Source of the DNA: CAZUDO01 sp964618895
GTDB taxonomy: Bacteria > Desulfobacterota > Binatia > DP-6
Reading direction: 5' to 3'
Assembly (NCBI GenBank): GCA_964618895.1
Contig: CAZUDO010000077.1
Coordinates: 31,519 to 95,518 of the forward strand
Length of the DNA: 64,000 nucleotides
The notes under the pieces are model-generated. The model was not told the origin of the DNA. It searched no databases and saw only the letters and a program-made list of their open reading frames with translations. Both the position numbers and the translations under genes were made by a program. Shown piece after piece: positions 47,800-56,537 of this stretch (its first letter is position 1; each line of letters opens with the position of its first letter).

Positions 47800-48906
47800 T
47801 TACAGGGCTCCGCGCTGGCGCAGGACCGCAGGCAGCGTGTTCCACAAGATGCGCAGGTCCTGGCGCAGGGTGCGCCCGGCGACGTAGTGTAGGTCGATGC
47901 GCGCGCGCTCGGGATAGGAGATCGTGCTCCGGCCGGTCACCTGCCACTGTCCGGTGAGGCCGGGCTTGATGCGCAGCAGCATGCGGCCGTACTCGCCGTA
48001 GCGCGCCACCTCGTCGGGCACGATCGCGCGCGGGCCGACCAGGCTCATGTCGCCGCGCAGCACGTTCCACAGCTGCGGCAACTCGTCCAGGCTCATGCGG
48101 CGGAGAAAACGCCCGAGCGGCGTGACGCGCCGGTCCTCGTGTACGGGGAGCTTGAAGTCGGACGCCGCATAGCGCCGGTAGATCTCCGGCGAGCGCCGCA
48201 ACGCGGCCTCGGCATCCGCCACCATGGAGCGGAACTTGTAGAGCGGGAAGAGGCGTCCTCGCCGCCCGACGCGCTGCTGCACGTGGATGATCGGGCGCCC
48301 CATGGACACCCACACGCACAGCGCCACGGCCAGCAGCACCGGCGAGCCCGCCAGCAGCAGCACGCTCGACCCGACCACGTCGATGGCGCGGCGCGCGCCG
48401 GCCGCCAGACGCCCGTCGCTCACCGGGTCGAGCGTCAGCGCCATGCCGCCCGCGACCCGCGCCAGGCGCGCGCGCACGGGCGGTCCGTCCGCCTCCGCGA
48501 GGACGAAGTGCACCCGCGCCCCGTCCATGAGCAGGCGCGCGCCGGCCCGCACGAGTACCTGCTCGTCGATCTCGGCCGACAGGTCGAACACCACTTCGTC
48601 GGGTTCCTCGATCCGCAGCCGCTCGACCAGCTGCATGCCGAGCCGGGCGCCGTCGAGCAGACCGACCTGCGCGCGCGCCCGCCCCGCCCAGCGCGCCGCC
48701 AGCACCTGGCCGCGGGCACGCGGCGCCACCACCACCCGCCGCGGTGGCTCCCCGACCAGCCACGCGCCGGCGCGCGCCACCCATCCCCGCGGTCGACGCC
48801 GCGGTGGTACGTCCAGGAACGTCTGCTCGGCACGCGGCGGCACCAGCAGCGGCTCGCTGCGCTCGGTGGCGGTCAACGGCACCTCGGGGGCGTGCTCGGG
48901 CGTCAC
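47800..48906 (-). CDS. Polyprenyl-phosphate hexose-1-phosphate transferase (initiating sugar transferase)
   Basis: 368-residue enzyme that would start repeat-unit synthesis by moving sugar-1-phosphate to undecaprenyl phosphate. One membrane segment (SSVLLLAGSPVLLAVALCVW) precedes the conserved catalytic domain: FPLYKFRSMVADAEA, RVTPLGRFLRRMSLDELPQL and GDMSLVGPRAIVPDEV. The N-terminal 190 residues are soluble and lack the usual four extra membrane segments of WbaP-like enzymes. The GTG overlaps the flippase stop as GTGA. Confidence 0.92.
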   Translation of the reverse strand: MTPEHAPEVPLTATERSEPLLVPPRAEQTFLDVPPRRRPRGWVARAGAWLVGEPPRRVVVAPRARGQVLAARWAGRARAQVGLLDGARLGMQLVERLRIEEPDEVVFDLSAEIDEQVLVRAGARLLMDGARVHFVLAEADGPPVRARLARVAGGMALTLDPVSDGRLAAGARRAIDVVGSSVLLLAGSPVLLAVALCVWVSMGRPIIHVQQRVGRRGRLFPLYKFRSMVADAEAALRRSPEIYRRYAASDFKLPVHEDRRVTPLGRFLRRMSLDELPQLWNVLRGDMSLVGPRAIVPDEVARYGEYGRMLLRIKPGLTGQWQVTGRSTISYPERARIDLHYVAGRTLRQDLRILWNTLPAVLRQRGAL

Positions 48907-50210
48907 GTGGCCTCCCCCGGGGACGCGCCCGGCGGTGCGAGCAGCACGCGCACGCTGGCGAGCGCCATGACCGCGCCGCCGAGGACGATGCCGAGCGCCC
49001 CCCCCTCGACGCCGAAACGCGGGATGAGGAGCGCGCCCGCCAGCGCCGTGACCGCCAGGCCGAGGCTGTTGATGGCCAGCAGCAGGCCGAGGCGGCGCGC
49101 CGCCAGCAGCGCGAAGTAGGCCACCGTGTTGACCACCCCCAGACCGGCGGCGAGGACGATCACCACGAAGGTGCGGTGATAAGCGGCGTAGTCCGGCGCG
49201 TACACCAGCGCCAGGAACGGCCGCCCGGCGGCGGCGGCGCCGGTCCCGAGGACGACGGTCACCAGGGCGGCGGCGCCGAGCAGGCGCAGCACCAGGCCGC
49301 GGTAGCGTCGGCCGTCGCCGGCAGCGCTCCGCCCGAGGCTCGGGGCGGCGGCGTGGCACACCGCCGACGCGAGCTGCGACAGCGCCGGCCCGAGAGCGGC
49401 CAGCGCCGTGAAGTACCCGACCGCCGCGGCGCCGTGGCTGTGCTGCAGGAGGTAGCGCGGCACGCTCTGGGTCATGGCCGACACGCCGGTCACCACCCCC
49501 AGCGGGGACGCGGTGGCGGCCAGACGCCACAGCGTGGCCGCCCGCGGCCAGGCGTCGAGCGGCTCGAGCGTGCGCCCCATCGGCAGGTCGACGACCAGGA
49601 GGAACCCGGTCCACGCCGCCGCCAGCGCCCACGAGCCGGCGGCCAGCGAGCCGCCGCCCGCCACCACCGCCACCAGCGCCGCCAGGCCGAGCCCGCCGCG
49701 CAGCATCTTCGAGAGCGCGACGAAGCGCATGCGATCGTGCCGCTGCGCCAGGCCGTAGCAGGTCTCGGAGGTCGCCTCGGCCAGCTTCGCCACCCCGATC
49801 GGGATCAGGATGGCCACCACCGCCGGCTCGACGACGCCGGCCGTCGCCACGCCGGCGATGATCGCCGCCGCCGCCACGTTGGCGACCATGCGCACGCCCA
49901 GGTAGTCGGCGAAGGCGTAGCGGCGCAGCACATCGGTCGCCTGGTAGGCCCGGAGCGCGAACCCCGTCAGCAGCACGACCGGCGTCGCCACCGCCAGCGC
50001 CAGGCCGAAGTAGCCGAGCGACGCCGGCACGCCGACCTTCGCCAGCGCCACCACCGTCGCCCACTGGCAGCCGGCATACGCGAGGTTCGACCCGAGGAGC
50101 CACAGGGCCGAGCCGGTGAGCGTCGCCGGCCGGTCGCGTACCGCGGCCGCCGGCGTGGCCGGAAAGGCGTCCCGGTCGACGGCCGGACTCGTTGCGTCGT
50201 ACGTGGGCAC
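48903..50210 (-). CDS. Polysaccharide flippase (Wzx/MOP type)
   Basis: 435-residue membrane protein with about twelve hydrophobic segments in the MATE/Wzx pattern (LWLLGSNLAYAGCQWATVVAL at the first, GYFGLALAVATPV, YLLQHSHGAAAVGYFTALAA, and the C-terminal GVEGGALGIVLGG). It would flip lipid-linked repeat units. The start is GTG at 50210. It lies between wzc and the initiating transferase, as in Wzx/Wzy loci. Confidence 0.85.
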   Translation of the reverse strand: MPTYDATSPAVDRDAFPATPAAAVRDRPATLTGSALWLLGSNLAYAGCQWATVVALAKVGVPASLGYFGLALAVATPVVLLTGFALRAYQATDVLRRYAFADYLGVRMVANVAAAAIIAGVATAGVVEPAVVAILIPIGVAKLAEATSETCYGLAQRHDRMRFVALSKMLRGGLGLAALVAVVAGGGSLAAGSWALAAAWTGFLLVVDLPMGRTLEPLDAWPRAATLWRLAATASPLGVVTGVSAMTQSVPRYLLQHSHGAAAVGYFTALAALGPALSQLASAVCHAAAPSLGRSAAGDGRRYRGLVLRLLGAAALVTVVLGTGAAAAGRPFLALVYAPDYAAYHRTFVVIVLAAGLGVVNTVAYFALLAARRLGLLLAINSLGLAVTALAGALLIPRFGVEGGALGIVLGGAVMALASVRVLLAPPGASPGEAT

Positions 50211-50219
50211 GATCGCAGC

Positions 50220-52574
50220 TCAGCCCTGGCGCTCGTCCCGCATCTCGGGCGCGTAGCCGCGGTAGGTTTCGTAGAAGTACGGGTCCCCCCACCCCGGCCC
50301 CACGTTGTTCACGATCACGCCGAGGAAGCTGGCGCCGGCCAGCACCAGCCGGTCGCGCGCGCGCCGCACCAGCTCGCGCGGCGTGTCATGCCCCTTCACC
50401 ACCAGCACCACACCGTCGGCCTCGCGCGCCAGGACGGCGGCGTCGGTGACCGGGAGCACCGGCGGCGTATCGATGATCACGAAGTCGAAGCGCGCGCGGA
50501 GAATGGTCACCAGCTCGCGGAGCCGCGGCGAGGTCACCAGCTCGGCCGGGTTGGGCGGCGGCGGCCCGGCGGGCAGGAAGACGAGCGGGGGCGACTCGAG
50601 CCGGGTGAGCGCCGCGTCCAGCTCGAGGTCGCCGGTCAGCACGCCCGACAGGCCGCGCGTGTTCTCGACCCCGAGCGCCGCGTGGCAGCGCGGGTGGCGC
50701 AGGTCGGCGTCGACCAGCACCACGCGCGCGCCCGCCTCGGCGAGCGTGCTGGCGAGGTTCAGGCTGGTGACCGTCTTGCCCTCTGCCGCCCGGGCACTGG
50801 TGAGCAGCACCACCTTGGGTGGTGCCGCACCGGCCGCGAACAGCACCGCGGTGCGCATGCTGCGGAAGGCCTCGGCCACACGCGACCAGGGCTCGTGCAG
50901 CACCAGCAGCTCGTCGCGCCTCGGGGCGCTCCCCTTGGCGTTGCCCCCGGCGGGCAGCGTCGCCGGCAGTACCCGCACCGGCGTCGCGGCGCGCGCCAGG
51001 GCGAAGTTGGGGATGGTGGCGAGGGTCGGCAGGTGGAGCAGGTCCTCCACCTCGTCGCTGCTGCGCACGCTCTGGTCGAGGTACTCGGCGGCGAACGCCG
51101 CCGCGATCGCGAGCACGAGGCCGGCGCACGTGCCGAGCGTCAGGGTGAGCGGGATGCGCGGCCGGCTCGGGTGCTGCGGCACCTCGGGGCGCTCCACGAT
51201 GCGCACGTTGGACGCCGTCAGCTCGGCGTTCACGGCGGTGTCGGTGCGCTGCTTCAGGAGGGAAGCGTGCAGCTGCCGCGCGCCGTCCAGCTCGCCTTTC
51301 CGCATGTCGTACTGGCCGCCGAGCACCCGCAGCTCGACCCCCAGCTCCTCCTGCTGCCCCACCTTCCGGCGCAGGCGTTCTTCGCGCAGCCGGGCGGCGT
51401 CGTAGCGTGCCCGCACCGCCGCGACGTTCTTGGTCACCTCGGCGCGGAGCTGGGCCTCGACTTCCCGGGCCAGCAGCTGGAGCTCCACCATCTGGGGATG
51501 GTTCGGCCCGAGCCGCTGGCGCAGCGCCGCCTCCTGCGCGTCCAGGTCGAGGAGCGTCAGGCGCAGCTTCTGGACCCCGGGCTGGTCCAGGAAGTAGCTG
51601 AGCGGGTCGCTGTCCTTGCTGGTGAGGAAGTCGTACCGGCTCTCGAGCGTGGTGCGCGTCCCCTCCGCCTTGGTGAGCAGCGTCGAGAGCTCGGCGATCC
51701 GGCTCCCGTTCAGCTGCTGCTCCTGGTTGACGGCCACGCTCGGGTGCTCGGCCGCGAACACCCCCAGGACGTGCTCCGCGCGCTCGACCTGCGCCTTCGC
51801 CTCCTCCAGCTGGCGGGCGAGGAAGTCCTTGGCGACGTCGTCCGTACCGTGCCGGGCCTCTTCGTTCGCCTCGAGGAAGGCCTGGGTGTGGGCGGCGGCG
51901 AGGAACGCCGACAGTGCCGGGCTCGGGGTGGTGAAGCTCACCTCGATCAGGTCGGTCCCGCGCACGTCGTGCACCGCCAGGTAGCTCATGTAGCGCTCGA
52001 GCAGGAGCGCATCCACCGGCACGCCGGTCGCCGGGGCGGTGGGCGCACGCCCGTCCGACGACCGCACCCAGCCGCGCGGGCGGAGCGCGTCCACCAGCGT
52101 GGCGACCGCGGGGAACGGCGCGGTCTGCGCACGCGCGGGCGCGGCGAAGGTCGGCTCGGTGGCGAGCGCCCGGCTCTGCACCACGCGCTCCGCCAGGTCG
52201 CGGCTCTGCAGCGCCGCCACCTGGGTGGCGACGAAGATCTCCGTCGCCGTGCGTCCGTTCTCACCCTCGTCCAGCCGGCGTACGTTGTCGGCCAGGCGCA
52301 GCTGGATCGGCGACTGACGCGCCACCTGCAGCCGGGTGGACGCCGCGTAGCGTCGCGGCAGGAACAGGGCCACCAGCACCGTGATGGCGAGGGTCAGCAG
52401 GAAGCAGGTCGCCGCCAGACGCCGGTGCACGGCCAGGACGCGCAGGTAGTCGCGCAGATGACGCGGCGGCGGCTCGTCCATCCACGCCGCGTCGACCGGA
52501 GCGGCGGGCACCGGCAGCACCAGGCGCGGCGGCCCGGACGGCGGAAGGCTCGAGGGCTGTGGATCGCGTGCCAT
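50220..52574 (-). CDS. wzc: Wzc-like chain-length regulator and tyrosine autokinase
   Basis: 784-residue inner-membrane co-polymerase. N-terminal Wzz domain with the first membrane helix about residue 55 (ATCFLLTLAITVLVALFL), long coiled-coil periplasmic region (about 150-430), second helix (TLGTCAGLVLAIAAAFAAEYL), then a BY-kinase domain: Walker A AEGKTVTSLNLA, Walker A' VVLVDADLRHPRC, Walker B FVIIDTPPVLPVTDA. The C terminus has a tyrosine cluster (DPYFYETYRGY) for autophosphorylation. Domain order is that of Wzc, in one chain. Confidence 0.93.
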   Translation of the reverse strand: MARDPQPSSLPPSGPPRLVLPVPAAPVDAAWMDEPPPRHLRDYLRVLAVHRRLAATCFLLTLAITVLVALFLPRRYAASTRLQVARQSPIQLRLADNVRRLDEGENGRTATEIFVATQVAALQSRDLAERVVQSRALATEPTFAAPARAQTAPFPAVATLVDALRPRGWVRSSDGRAPTAPATGVPVDALLLERYMSYLAVHDVRGTDLIEVSFTTPSPALSAFLAAAHTQAFLEANEEARHGTDDVAKDFLARQLEEAKAQVERAEHVLGVFAAEHPSVAVNQEQQLNGSRIAELSTLLTKAEGTRTTLESRYDFLTSKDSDPLSYFLDQPGVQKLRLTLLDLDAQEAALRQRLGPNHPQMVELQLLAREVEAQLRAEVTKNVAAVRARYDAARLREERLRRKVGQQEELGVELRVLGGQYDMRKGELDGARQLHASLLKQRTDTAVNAELTASNVRIVERPEVPQHPSRPRIPLTLTLGTCAGLVLAIAAAFAAEYLDQSVRSSDEVEDLLHLPTLATIPNFALARAATPVRVLPATLPAGGNAKGSAPRRDELLVLHEPWSRVAEAFRSMRTAVLFAAGAAPPKVVLLTSARAAEGKTVTSLNLASTLAEAGARVVLVDADLRHPRCHAALGVENTRGLSGVLTGDLELDAALTRLESPPLVFLPAGPPPPNPAELVTSPRLRELVTILRARFDFVIIDTPPVLPVTDAAVLAREADGVVLVVKGHDTPRELVRRARDRLVLAGASFLGVIVNNVGPGWGDPYFYETYRGYAPEMRDERQG

Positions 52575-52580
52575 CGTGCG

Positions 52581-53708
52581 CTAGAAGAACGTGATGCTGC
52601 CCCCGACGCGCACCAGCGCGCGGACCAGCTCCCACGCGCCGTACGGGATCATGCGCGGCATGGACGCCGGCAGGTGCACCACGTCGCCGTCGGTGATCGG
52701 GAAATCCGCCATCATCCCCTCCGCCACCTGGTCGAGGTCGACGGTGTAGGTGCGCTCGTCGCCCGGCGCGAGGACGCGCTTCACGCTCACGCGGTGCGCG
52801 TCGGCGGGGAAGAGCCGGCCGCCGGCCGCCGCGACCGCACCCAAGAGCGTGGTCGCGCGCGTCACCGGGTACGAGCCCGGCTTGTCGACCCAGCCGTCGA
52901 CCTGCACGCTGCCCGCCGACGACACGGTGATCAGATCGCCGGCGCGCACCGGCGGGTTGAGCCACGCCGCCTCCGGGCCGCTGGCGTGCAGCAGGCGCTC
53001 CAGGTCGAGGCGGATGGGTTCCCCGGTGGTCGATGCCGGCCGGAAGAGGACGCCGCGCCCGGCGTCCCGGGTCGGGCCGCCGGCGGCCCACACCATGTCG
53101 GCAAGCGTCGCCCCGGGCCGCGTGAGCGGATAGACCCCGGGGCGCTCGACGCTGCCGGCGAGCGCCACCACCCCGCTGCGATGCTCCGCGATCTGGACGC
53201 TCACCTGCGGCGCGCGCAGGAGGCCCCCGCCGACCAGCCGGCGCGCGATCTCGCGCTCCAGCTCGGTCGGCGTCAGGCCCGCGGCGTACACGGCACCGAC
53301 GTAGGGCAGCGTCACGTCGCCGAGCGCGCTCACCCGCAGCCCCTGCTGGAACACGGGCTGCTGCGCGACCACGGGCAGCACGGTGGCGCCCGTCGACTTG
53401 AATGCCGGCAGATCGCCGCCGGCCACCACCAGATCGGGCACGCGGATCTCGAGCAGGTCGTCGGGCCCGATGCGATAGCCGTCGCCCCCGGGCGCCGTCG
53501 TCCGCTCCGCCACCAGCGCCTGCAGGCGCGTGCGATCCCTCGGACTCATGAGGTCACCGGCGGATACCCCCGACGCATGCACGACCCCGTCACCGGCGGA
53601 CGCCGCCGGGCCCTGGCGGGCACCGCAAGCCGCGACACACACGACCAGTACCACCCAGAGCGCGCGGCACGCGCACGGCCTCTCCCCTCGGGCTAGGTGA
53701 CGGTTCAT
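52581..53708 (-). CDS. wza: Wza-like polysaccharide export lipoprotein
   Basis: 375-residue outer-membrane exporter. The signal peptide ends VCVAACGAR (lipobox), followed by the Poly_export domain (YRIGPDDLLEIRVPDL, LGDVTLPYVGAVYAAGLTPTELE) and two SLBB-type domains (VALAGSVERPGVYPL and VQVDGWVDKPGSYPV). The last residues MIPYGAWELVRALV fit the outer-membrane helix. It is the first gene of the exopolysaccharide operon, seven bases before wzc. The long leader upstream carries two palindromes. Confidence 0.93.
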   Translation of the reverse strand: MNRHLARGERPCACRALWVVLVVCVAACGARQGPAASAGDGVVHASGVSAGDLMSPRDRTRLQALVAERTTAPGGDGYRIGPDDLLEIRVPDLVVAGGDLPAFKSTGATVLPVVAQQPVFQQGLRVSALGDVTLPYVGAVYAAGLTPTELEREIARRLVGGGLLRAPQVSVQIAEHRSGVVALAGSVERPGVYPLTRPGATLADMVWAAGGPTRDAGRGVLFRPASTTGEPIRLDLERLLHASGPEAAWLNPPVRAGDLITVSSAGSVQVDGWVDKPGSYPVTRATTLLGAVAAAGGRLFPADAHRVSVKRVLAPGDERTYTVDLDQVAEGMMADFPITDGDVVHLPASMPRMIPYGAWELVRALVRVGGSITFF

Positions 53709-54046
53709 CGTGGTGTGGCGTTCACGTCTTGGCGGCGGGCAAACCGCCCCACCGGAGCCGAGCGCCGCCATGAAACTGCAACGCCTATGCCACCTGCCCC
53801 ACCGACCGACACGGCGCGCGACCAGCTGCGAGCACGCGGAAAACCCCAGGGAACATCAACGTGCGTTTCCGGGAACCACCCGGATCGCCGCTAATCGACG
53901 GCCGACGAGCGCCTTGCGGCGCCGCAACACAGTTTCCCAATCGCGCGCCGCAGCATTCCTTGTCGTGCTACGGGCGTCGGTGCCCGCAACGCACCCGCTA
54001 CTGTACATGCCATAGCATGTACAAGAAACCTCGCTCGCCGCGCGCG
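53709..54046 (-). promoter_or_regulatory. Leader and promoter region of the exopolysaccharide operon
   Basis: About 340 bases between ndk and wza contain no convincing gene. They hold a perfect palindrome TTGCGGCGCCGCAA (53914-53927) and the inverted repeat at 54002-54023. A clear sigma-70 or sigma-54 promoter could not be pinned down. This is where regulation of polymer production is expected. Confidence 0.4.
54002..54023. promoter_or_regulatory. Perfect 9+4+9 inverted repeat, probable operator
   Basis: TGTACATGC, spacer CATA, GCATGTACA. It is AT-richer than its surroundings and sits 24 bases past the ndk stop and about 300 bases ahead of wza. Its size and symmetry fit a dimeric regulator site. 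It lacks a T run, so a terminator is unlikely. Confidence 0.55.
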
Positions 54047-54481
54047 TCAGGGCGTAGCGGTCGCGCCCGGCAGCACGAGCCCCGGGAAGAAGAACGCGAT
54101 CTCCGCGCGCGCCGTCTCGGGCGCGTCGGAGCCGTGGGACGCGTTCTGCTCCACGTCGGTGCCGAACTCGCCGCGCACGGTGCCCTTGGGCGCCTTGGTG
54201 GAGTCGGTCGGGCCCATCAGCTCGCGCCAGCGGGCGATCGCATTGTCGCCTTCGAGCACGCCGACGAACACCGGGCCGGAGCTCATGAAGCGCACCAGGT
54301 CGGGAAAGAACTTGCGCTCGCGATGGACGGCGTAGAAGCGCTCCGCGTCGCCAGGCGCGAGCTGCAGGATGCGCGCGGCCACCGGCGTGAGCCCGCTGTC
54401 TTCGATCATGGCGAGCACCTTGCCGAGGACGCGCTTCCGCATGGCGTCGGGCTTCACGATGCAGAGCGTTCGCTGAGTCAT
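54047..54481 (-). CDS. ndk: Nucleoside diphosphate kinase
   Basis: 144-residue enzyme that balances NTP pools by transfer through a phosphohistidine. RTLCIVKPDAMRKRVLGKV at the start and the active-site NASHGSDAPETARAEI are present, and the end EIAFFFPG is usual. The start overlaps the sucD stop by ATGA, linking it to GTP/ATP production by succinyl-CoA synthetase, a common pairing. Confidence 0.96.
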   Translation of the reverse strand: MTQRTLCIVKPDAMRKRVLGKVLAMIEDSGLTPVAARILQLAPGDAERFYAVHRERKFFPDLVRFMSSGPVFVGVLEGDNAIARWRELMGPTDSTKAPKGTVRGEFGTDVEQNASHGSDAPETARAEIAFFFPGLVLPGATATP

Positions 54482-55365
54482 GGGAGGAGCTTCCTTTCCT
54501 TGAGCAGGGCCTGCATGGTCACCCCGAGCGCCGCCGGACCGGGCGCGACGCGCACGCCCGCCGTTTCGAAGGCGGCGATCTTCTCCGCCGCCGTGCCCTT
54601 GCCCCCGGCGATGATCGCACCGGCATGGCCCATGCGCTTGCCCTTGGGCGCCGTCTGGCCGGCGACGAATCCCACCACCGGCTTGTTCACGTGTCGGGTG
54701 ATGAACGCGGCCGCGTCTTCTTCCGCGCTGCCGCCGATCTCGCCGATCATGACGACGGCGTCGGTGTCGGGATCGTCCTGGAAGAGGCGCAGCGCATCGA
54801 CGAACCCCGTGCCGCTGATCGGGTCGCCGCCGATACCGATGCAGGTGGACTGCCCGATGCCGAGCAACGTCAGCTGGTGCACCGCCTCGTAGGTGAGCGT
54901 GCCGCTGCGCGACACCACCCCCACCCGTCCCGGCGTGTGGATGTAGCCCGGCATGATGCCGATCTTGCACGCGCCGGGCGTGATGACGCCCGGGCAGTTG
55001 GGGCCGACAAGGCGCGTCGCCCGGCCGTCCAGGAAGCGCTTCACGCGCACCATGTCGAGCACGGGCACGCCTTCGGTGATGCACACCACCAACGGGATGC
55101 CGGCGTCGGCGGCTTCCATGATGGCGTCGGCGGCGCCCGCGGGCGGGACGTAGATGACCGACGCGTTGGTGCCGGTGGCGCGCACCGCCTGCACCACGGT
55201 GTCGAAGATGGGGATGCCCTCGAAGTCCGTGCCGCCGCGCCCGGGCGTGACGCCGGCCACCATCTGGCTGCCGTACTCGCGGCAGGCGCGGGTGTGGAGC
55301 TGCCCGGTCGCGCCGGTGATGCCCTGCGTGAGAACGCGCGTCGTCTTGTCGATCAGGACGGCCAT
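54478..55365 (-). CDS. sucD: Succinyl-CoA synthetase alpha subunit
   Basis: 295-residue CoA-binding subunit. VLTQGITGATGQLHTR, GVTPGRGG, and the phosphohistidine segment GHAGAIIAGGKGTAAEK are intact, with NCPGVITPG and the GEIGGSAEEDAA phosphate loop. It forms the alpha-beta complex with SucC for substrate-level phosphorylation in the TCA cycle. One base separates it from the sucC stop. Confidence 0.97.
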   Translation of the reverse strand: MAVLIDKTTRVLTQGITGATGQLHTRACREYGSQMVAGVTPGRGGTDFEGIPIFDTVVQAVRATGTNASVIYVPPAGAADAIMEAADAGIPLVVCITEGVPVLDMVRVKRFLDGRATRLVGPNCPGVITPGACKIGIMPGYIHTPGRVGVVSRSGTLTYEAVHQLTLLGIGQSTCIGIGGDPISGTGFVDALRLFQDDPDTDAVVMIGEIGGSAEEDAAAFITRHVNKPVVGFVAGQTAPKGKRMGHAGAIIAGGKGTAAEKIAAFETAGVRVAPGPAALGVTMQALLKERKLLP

Positions 55366-55366
55366 G

Positions 55367-56527
55367 TCAGCGCCCCGCCGCCAGGACGGCCTTCTTGGCG
55401 CCGTCCTGCATGTCGCTGGCGGTGATGATGTCGAGGCCGGAGTCGGCCAGTATCTGCTTGCCGCGCTCGACGTTGGTCCCTTCCATGCGCACCACCAGCG
55501 GGACGGCGATCTTCACCTCGCGCGCCGCCTGTACGACCCCTTCCGCCAGCACGTCGCAGCGCAGGATGCCGCCGAAGATGTTGATGAAGATGGCCTTCAC
55601 GGCGGCGTCGGAGAGCAGGATGCGGAACGCCGCCGCCACCTTCTCGGTGTTGGCCCCACCGCCCACGTCGAGGAAGTTGGCCGGCGTGCCGCCCGCGCTC
55701 TTGACGCTGTCCATGGTGGCCATGGCCAGGCCGGCGCCGTTCACCATGCAGCCGATGTTGCCGTCGAGCGCGATGTACGACAGGTCGTGCTTGGCGGCTT
55801 CGGTCTCGCGCGGGTCTTCCTCGTTCTGGTCGCGGAGCGCGCGCAGCTCGGGGTGGCGGAAGAGCGCGTTGTCGTCGAAGCCGATCTTGGCGTCGAGCGC
55901 CAGCAGCTTCCCGTCCTGCAGCACCACCAGCGGATTGATCTCGGCCAGCGAGCAGTCGCTGTCGACGAAGCAGCGCGCCAGTGCCGCCATGAACCCGACC
56001 GCCGGTCCCACCTGCTCCTTGGTGAGCCCGAGGCCGAACGCCAGCTGGCGGCCCTGGTAGGCGGCGAAGCCGACGACGGGATCGATCGCGACGCGCAGGA
56101 TCTTCTCCGGCGTCTTCGCCGCCACCTCTTCGATCTCCACCCCGCCCTCGGTGGAGGCCATCATCGTCACCCGGCCACTGCCGCGGTCGACGACCATCCC
56201 GAGGTAGAGCTCGCGCGCGATGGCGCAGCCCTGCTCGACCAGCAGGCGGCGCACCACCCGGCCCTGCGGCCCGGTCTGCGCCGTGACCAGCGTCTTGCCC
56301 AGGAGCTCGGTCGCGATCGCGCGCGCCTCGGCGGCGCTCTTGACCAGCTTCACGCCGCCCGCCTTACCGCGCCCGCCGGCGTGGATCTGCGCCTTCACCA
56401 CGCACGGATAGCCGAGCTGCTCGGCCGCGGCGACGGCCTCGTCGGCCGTGAAGCAGGCCTGGCCGTCCGGCACCGCGACGCCGTGGCGGCGCAGCAGCTC
56501 CTTGCCCTGGTGCTCGTGGATGTTCAT
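55367..56527 (-). CDS. sucC: Succinyl-CoA synthetase beta subunit
   Basis: 386-residue ATP-grasp subunit. MNIHEHQGKELLRRHGVAVP, KAQIHAGGRGKAGGVKL and the C-terminal NIFGGILRCDVLAEGVV with VRMEGTNVERGK are typical. It lies ten bases after mdh in the mdh-sucC-sucD-ndk operon. Confidence 0.97.
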   Translation of the reverse strand: MNIHEHQGKELLRRHGVAVPDGQACFTADEAVAAAEQLGYPCVVKAQIHAGGRGKAGGVKLVKSAAEARAIATELLGKTLVTAQTGPQGRVVRRLLVEQGCAIARELYLGMVVDRGSGRVTMMASTEGGVEIEEVAAKTPEKILRVAIDPVVGFAAYQGRQLAFGLGLTKEQVGPAVGFMAALARCFVDSDCSLAEINPLVVLQDGKLLALDAKIGFDDNALFRHPELRALRDQNEEDPRETEAAKHDLSYIALDGNIGCMVNGAGLAMATMDSVKSAGGTPANFLDVGGGANTEKVAAAFRILLSDAAVKAIFINIFGGILRCDVLAEGVVQAAREVKIAVPLVVRMEGTNVERGKQILADSGLDIITASDMQDGAKKAVLAAGR

Positions 56528-56537
56528 CGGGACCTGT

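Noticed and set aside
48744..53696. 1650-codon plus-strand open frame across the polysaccharide genes
   Set aside because: Despite its length it is antisense to the initiating transferase, flippase, Wzc and Wza, all well supported. No motif or promoter supports it.
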